From positions 1-9,289 of the forward strand of contig JACDAY010000255.1 of the NCBI GenBank assembly GCA_013695195.1: DNA of 9,289 nt. Direction: 5' to 3'. The position numbers and the translations under genes were made by a program. The notes below the pieces were generated by a model. It saw only the letters and a program-made list of their open reading frames with translations, ran no database searches and was not told the origin of the DNA. Shown here one piece after another: positions 6,906-9,289 of the stretch (positions are counted from its first letter, which is position 1; the number at the start of each line of letters is the position of its first letter). The DNA is from Blastocatellia bacterium. Lineage in GTDB: Bacteria; Acidobacteriota; Blastocatellia; Pyrinomonadales; Pyrinomonadaceae.

Positions 6906-7822
6906 CTCACTTTATTCATAAGTGTTCCGATGCCTTTGATTTCGCTGACCAGTTCGTCGCCATCAGCAAGTGAGTTCGCTTTATCTCCCAGACCTGCGCC
7001 CGGGGGCGTTCCAGTAGAGATAATGTCTCCGGGTTCGAGCGTCATGATCGAAGAGATATAGGCGATCTGCTCGGGAATGCTGAATATCATTTCCCCTGTT
7101 GTGCCGAACTGCCGCAGTTCCCCGTTAAGATAAAACTGAATTTTTAGATTATGCGGGTCGTCGATTTCGTCTTTTGTCACAACCCACGGTCCGCACGGCG
7201 CGAATCCGTCGAACCATTTCCCTGCCAGCCAATCGCAAAAGCCGTCCATTTCCCGCAAGTGACGGCTCTCGATACGAGAGTTCAAACCGCGCTCGGAAAT
7301 ATCGTTGAGAATCGTGTAACCGAAGACATAATCATAGGCGTCTGCTTCGCTGATATTTTTCCCGCGTTTGCCGATAACGACGGCAAGCTCTGTTTCCCAG
7401 CCGACCTTGACGTTTTGTTTGCCGAGATTGATAACATCGCCATCACCGATCAGCGAAGTTGACGGTTTTAGAAAAAGCTGCTGCGTAAATCGCGATTGCT
7501 GCTCGGGCTCGACGTAACCGCTTTCGGCAATATGCGCGCGGTAATTTCCCGCCAGACAGATGATTTTGCCCGGACGTTCGACCGGCGCGCAAAGGGTCGC
7601 ATCCTGCAAATCAGTTAAATCTTTTTGCAGAGTTTCATTTTCCGAAACCTGCCGGTCTAAATCTTCCAGACGAAGCAAAAAATCTTCCCCTTCTTCCATC
7701 AACGAAACAATATCCGAGTCGCCTCCCGTCATATCGGAAAGGTAGTAAATTCTTCGCTCAAAAGCGGACGGAATAAGTCCAACTTTCTTTTTTCCGTCAA
7801 TTTTAAAGGTGGCTAATTTCAT
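6893..7822 (-). CDS. Fumarylacetoacetate hydrolase (FAH) superfamily enzyme, possibly acting on a diketo sugar acid
   Basis: This 309-residue cytoplasmic enzyme has no signal peptide. The N-terminal 80 residues are the small variable domain; the FAH fold runs from about 85 to the end. Visible landmarks are AGNYRAHIAES (91-101) with the likely catalytic His97, the metal ligands Glu143 and Glu145 in WETELAVVIG, Asp174 in ILNDISER, Lys202 in GKWFDG, and the STGTPPGAG loop (269-277). These Mg2+/Mn2+-dependent enzymes cleave C-C bonds in diketo acids or hydrate/isomerise related acids. Members of this size include 2,4-diketo-3-deoxy-L-rhamnonate/fuconate hydrolases of non-phosphorylative sugar pathways as well as ureidoglycolate lyase-like and aromatic-pathway enzymes. 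Position between two symporters and next to glycan-acting secreted proteins makes the sugar-acid role most attractive, but that is inference. The gene starts at ATG 7822, 23 bases after the upstream symporter stop, without an obvious Shine-Dalgarno, and overlaps the next gene. Confidence 0.9.
   Translation of the reverse strand: MKLATFKIDGKKKVGLIPSAFERRIYYLSDMTGGDSDIVSLMEEGEDFLLRLEDLDRQVSENETLQKDLTDLQDATLCAPVERPGKIICLAGNYRAHIAESGYVEPEQQSRFTQQLFLKPSTSLIGDGDVINLGKQNVKVGWETELAVVIGKRGKNISEADAYDYVFGYTILNDISERGLNSRIESRHLREMDGFCDWLAGKWFDGFAPCGPWVVTKDEIDDPHNLKIQFYLNGELRQFGTTGEMIFSIPEQIAYISSIMTLEPGDIISTGTPPGAGLGDKANSLADGDELVSEIKGIGTLMNKVRWTN
6902..6908 (-). promoter_or_regulatory. Ribosome binding site that bears on the symporter start
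   Basis: GAGGTGG lies inside the end of the FAH gene, 5 bases before a TTG at 6896. It overlaps the GTG at 6905 and so cannot serve that codon. This argues that translation starts at TTG 6896, coupled to the FAH stop (TTGA). Confidence 0.45.
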
Positions 7823-7845
7823 TCTGTCGTGATTATATTGATTAT

Positions 7846-9289
7846 TTACTCGATCCCGATTTCAGCATTCTTGTCGGCAATTTTTTCAGCCCTCTCATTT
7901 TTTTCCATTTCCTCTCGATGCATAAACCTTCGATGAAGCTTGTAAAGTGCCGCCCCGAGCAAACAAAGCACAACTCCGGAACTAAGGTTGATATATCGCC
8001 CGATGCCGGCGGGCTGCGCGACACTTGCAATAACCAGCATCGCCCCGGTTCCGATTGTTACCCAACCGATAATTTTAAAAGGCGAAAAAATTTCTTCCGT
8101 CGCTTCGGCGTGGGTCTTTTGCACGTCAATCGGGGTGGATAATCCGACAAAAAAGTTGTCAATTTTTGTTTTTTCTTCTTCGGTCGGTTTTTCGAAAACG
8201 GTCGTCAGCACCATCGCTAAAATCGTCACCGAGAAATTCGTCAAAATACTGATGGCTTCAAAATTGTAGCGAAGCCAGTTCGCATCAATATTCGGTTGAG
8301 TGGATAAGACAAAGGATTTATATAAATACATTCCCGTGCCCGAAACGAATCCGGCGATAATTCCGGCTGCGGCGCCGCGGCTGGTTAACTTCCGAGTCAG
8401 CAAACCTGCCAGCATCGGAATCAGCATCGGTCCGACGAACAAGCCGAACACTGTTACCATCACTTCAAACAAACCTTTGCGGGCTGAAGAGATAAGGACG
8501 ATACCGATAGCAATGGTCACGATTCCGACCGCCAGAGTAGCGATGCGTCCGACCATGACGAGCCTTTTCTGGGTTGCTTCTTTGTCAAAAAGGCGGCGGT
8601 AAATGTCTTCGGTGATCACGCTTGCCATGACGTTATAATCGCTGCTCAAAGTCGACATCGTGGCGGAAAACATCGCAGCAATCATCAAACCCATCAAGCC
8701 GACGGGGAGATATTTCAAAGACAGCGCTGCGTATGTGTATTGGGGCGAATTCGGCGGCGTCATCAATTCCGGCATCAGGCTGCGCGCGGCAATTGCGGGC
8801 AAAATAAAAAGCGGCGGTCCGATGACCATCAAAGTGGCTCCGAGCACTCCCGCCTTCCGTGCATCCCTTTCGTCACGGACACTGTAAAATTTTTGAGCAA
8901 GCGACCAATTTCCGTTGTAGCTGAGCGCGATAAGCAGATAGAAAGCAAAGATGTAAAATAAGGGAAAAGGCTCATTTACGGGCGACAAAAAGCCAGTCGG
9001 CACTGATTGCGTAAAAGCGCTTAGTGAATCGAAATGCGAAAAGACAAGCGGGAAAAGCACCACAACGCCCAATGTGAGAATGATAAATTGCACGAAATCC
9101 GTCACCACGACCGCCCATAAACCGCCCATAAACGTATAGGCGAGCATCACCAGACCGCTGACGATTATGCTCGTTTGCAAGTCATAGCCGAGCCCAACGG
9201 ACACGAATATGCCGGTCGCATAAATCTTTAATCCGTCGTCAACAATTTTGAGCGGGATTCCCGTCCAGGCGAGAATTTGTCTGATGTGC
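7846..9289 (-). CDS. Sodium:solute symporter (SSS family), C-terminal part, cut by the window edge
   Basis: The frame is open from the right edge (reading HIRQILAWTGIPLKIVDDG) to a TAA at 7848-7846, giving 480 residues; the first helices and the start lie outside. A GTG at 9204 is an internal Val codon, not the start. SSS landmarks present are MGGLWAVVVTDFVQF, the family signature, then AAMFSATMSTLSSDYNVMASVITEDIYRR, here split by position around the Na2-site helix (MSTLSS) and the loop after it. About ten hydrophobic segments remain, followed by a charged tail rich in Glu and Lys. It is an inner-membrane Na+-coupled importer; the substrate is unknown. It is the furthest upstream gene visible, so the operon promoter lies at or beyond the right edge. 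The FAH gene follows after 23 bases. Confidence 0.92.
   Translation of the reverse strand, partial: HIRQILAWTGIPLKIVDDGLKIYATGIFVSVGLGYDLQTSIIVSGLVMLAYTFMGGLWAVVVTDFVQFIILTLGVVVLFPLVFSHFDSLSAFTQSVPTGFLSPVNEPFPLFYIFAFYLLIALSYNGNWSLAQKFYSVRDERDARKAGVLGATLMVIGPPLFILPAIAARSLMPELMTPPNSPQYTYAALSLKYLPVGLMGLMIAAMFSATMSTLSSDYNVMASVITEDIYRRLFDKEATQKRLVMVGRIATLAVGIVTIAIGIVLISSARKGLFEVMVTVFGLFVGPMLIPMLAGLLTRKLTSRGAAAGIIAGFVSGTGMYLYKSFVLSTQPNIDANWLRYNFEAISILTNFSVTILAMVLTTVFEKPTEEEKTKIDNFFVGLSTPIDVQKTHAEATEEIFSPFKIIGWVTIGTGAMLVIASVAQPAGIGRYINLSSGVVLCLLGAALYKLHRRFMHREEMEKNERAEKIADKNAEIGIE

Overview
The window is a compact run of six genes, all read on the minus strand (right to left). It looks like the inside of one operon for taking up and breaking down a carbohydrate. 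Neither end of the operon is visible: the first gene in reading order is cut by the right edge and the last by the left edge. No RNA gene, insertion sequence, CRISPR array, convincing promoter or convincing terminator was found. No stretch over 300 bases lacks a gene, and the largest intergenic gap is about 50 bases. The mixed base composition and the mix of secreted multidomain hydrolases with SSS transporters suggest a free-living, polysaccharide-degrading bacterium. Acidobacteriota is my best guess, but it rests on general resemblance only and is weak.

In reading order from the right: (1) 7846-9289, the C-terminal 480 residues of a sodium:solute symporter (SSS family). (2) 6893-7822, a fumarylacetoacetate hydrolase (FAH) superfamily enzyme, possibly acting on a diketo sugar acid. 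(3) 5118-6905, a second, clearly different SSS symporter that overlaps the FAH gene. (4) 3514-5103, an exported glycoside hydrolase-like (GHL10 type) TIM-barrel protein. (5) 863-3463, a large exported alpha/beta-hydrolase esterase with beta-sandwich domains on both sides of the catalytic domain. (6) 1-866, the N-terminal 288 residues of an exported protein with a jelly-roll-like domain and the start of an Ig-like domain. Gene 6 is open across the window edge and overlaps the esterase stop by four bases (ATGA).

Inferred teamwork: the exported esterase, the barrel protein and the truncated secreted protein would act on a glycan outside the cytoplasm. The two symporters would import the products. 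The cytoplasmic FAH enzyme would cleave a keto-acid intermediate from a sugar acid. The sequence shows the families and the gene order; the substrate is not shown.

The most unusual sequence signal is a perfect 13-bp inverted repeat with a 13-nt loop (542-580), followed at once by a second perfect 7-bp hairpin (582-601), both inside the coding region of the leftmost gene. A smaller hairpin lies in the end of the second symporter gene, just before the ribosome binding site of the barrel-protein gene.
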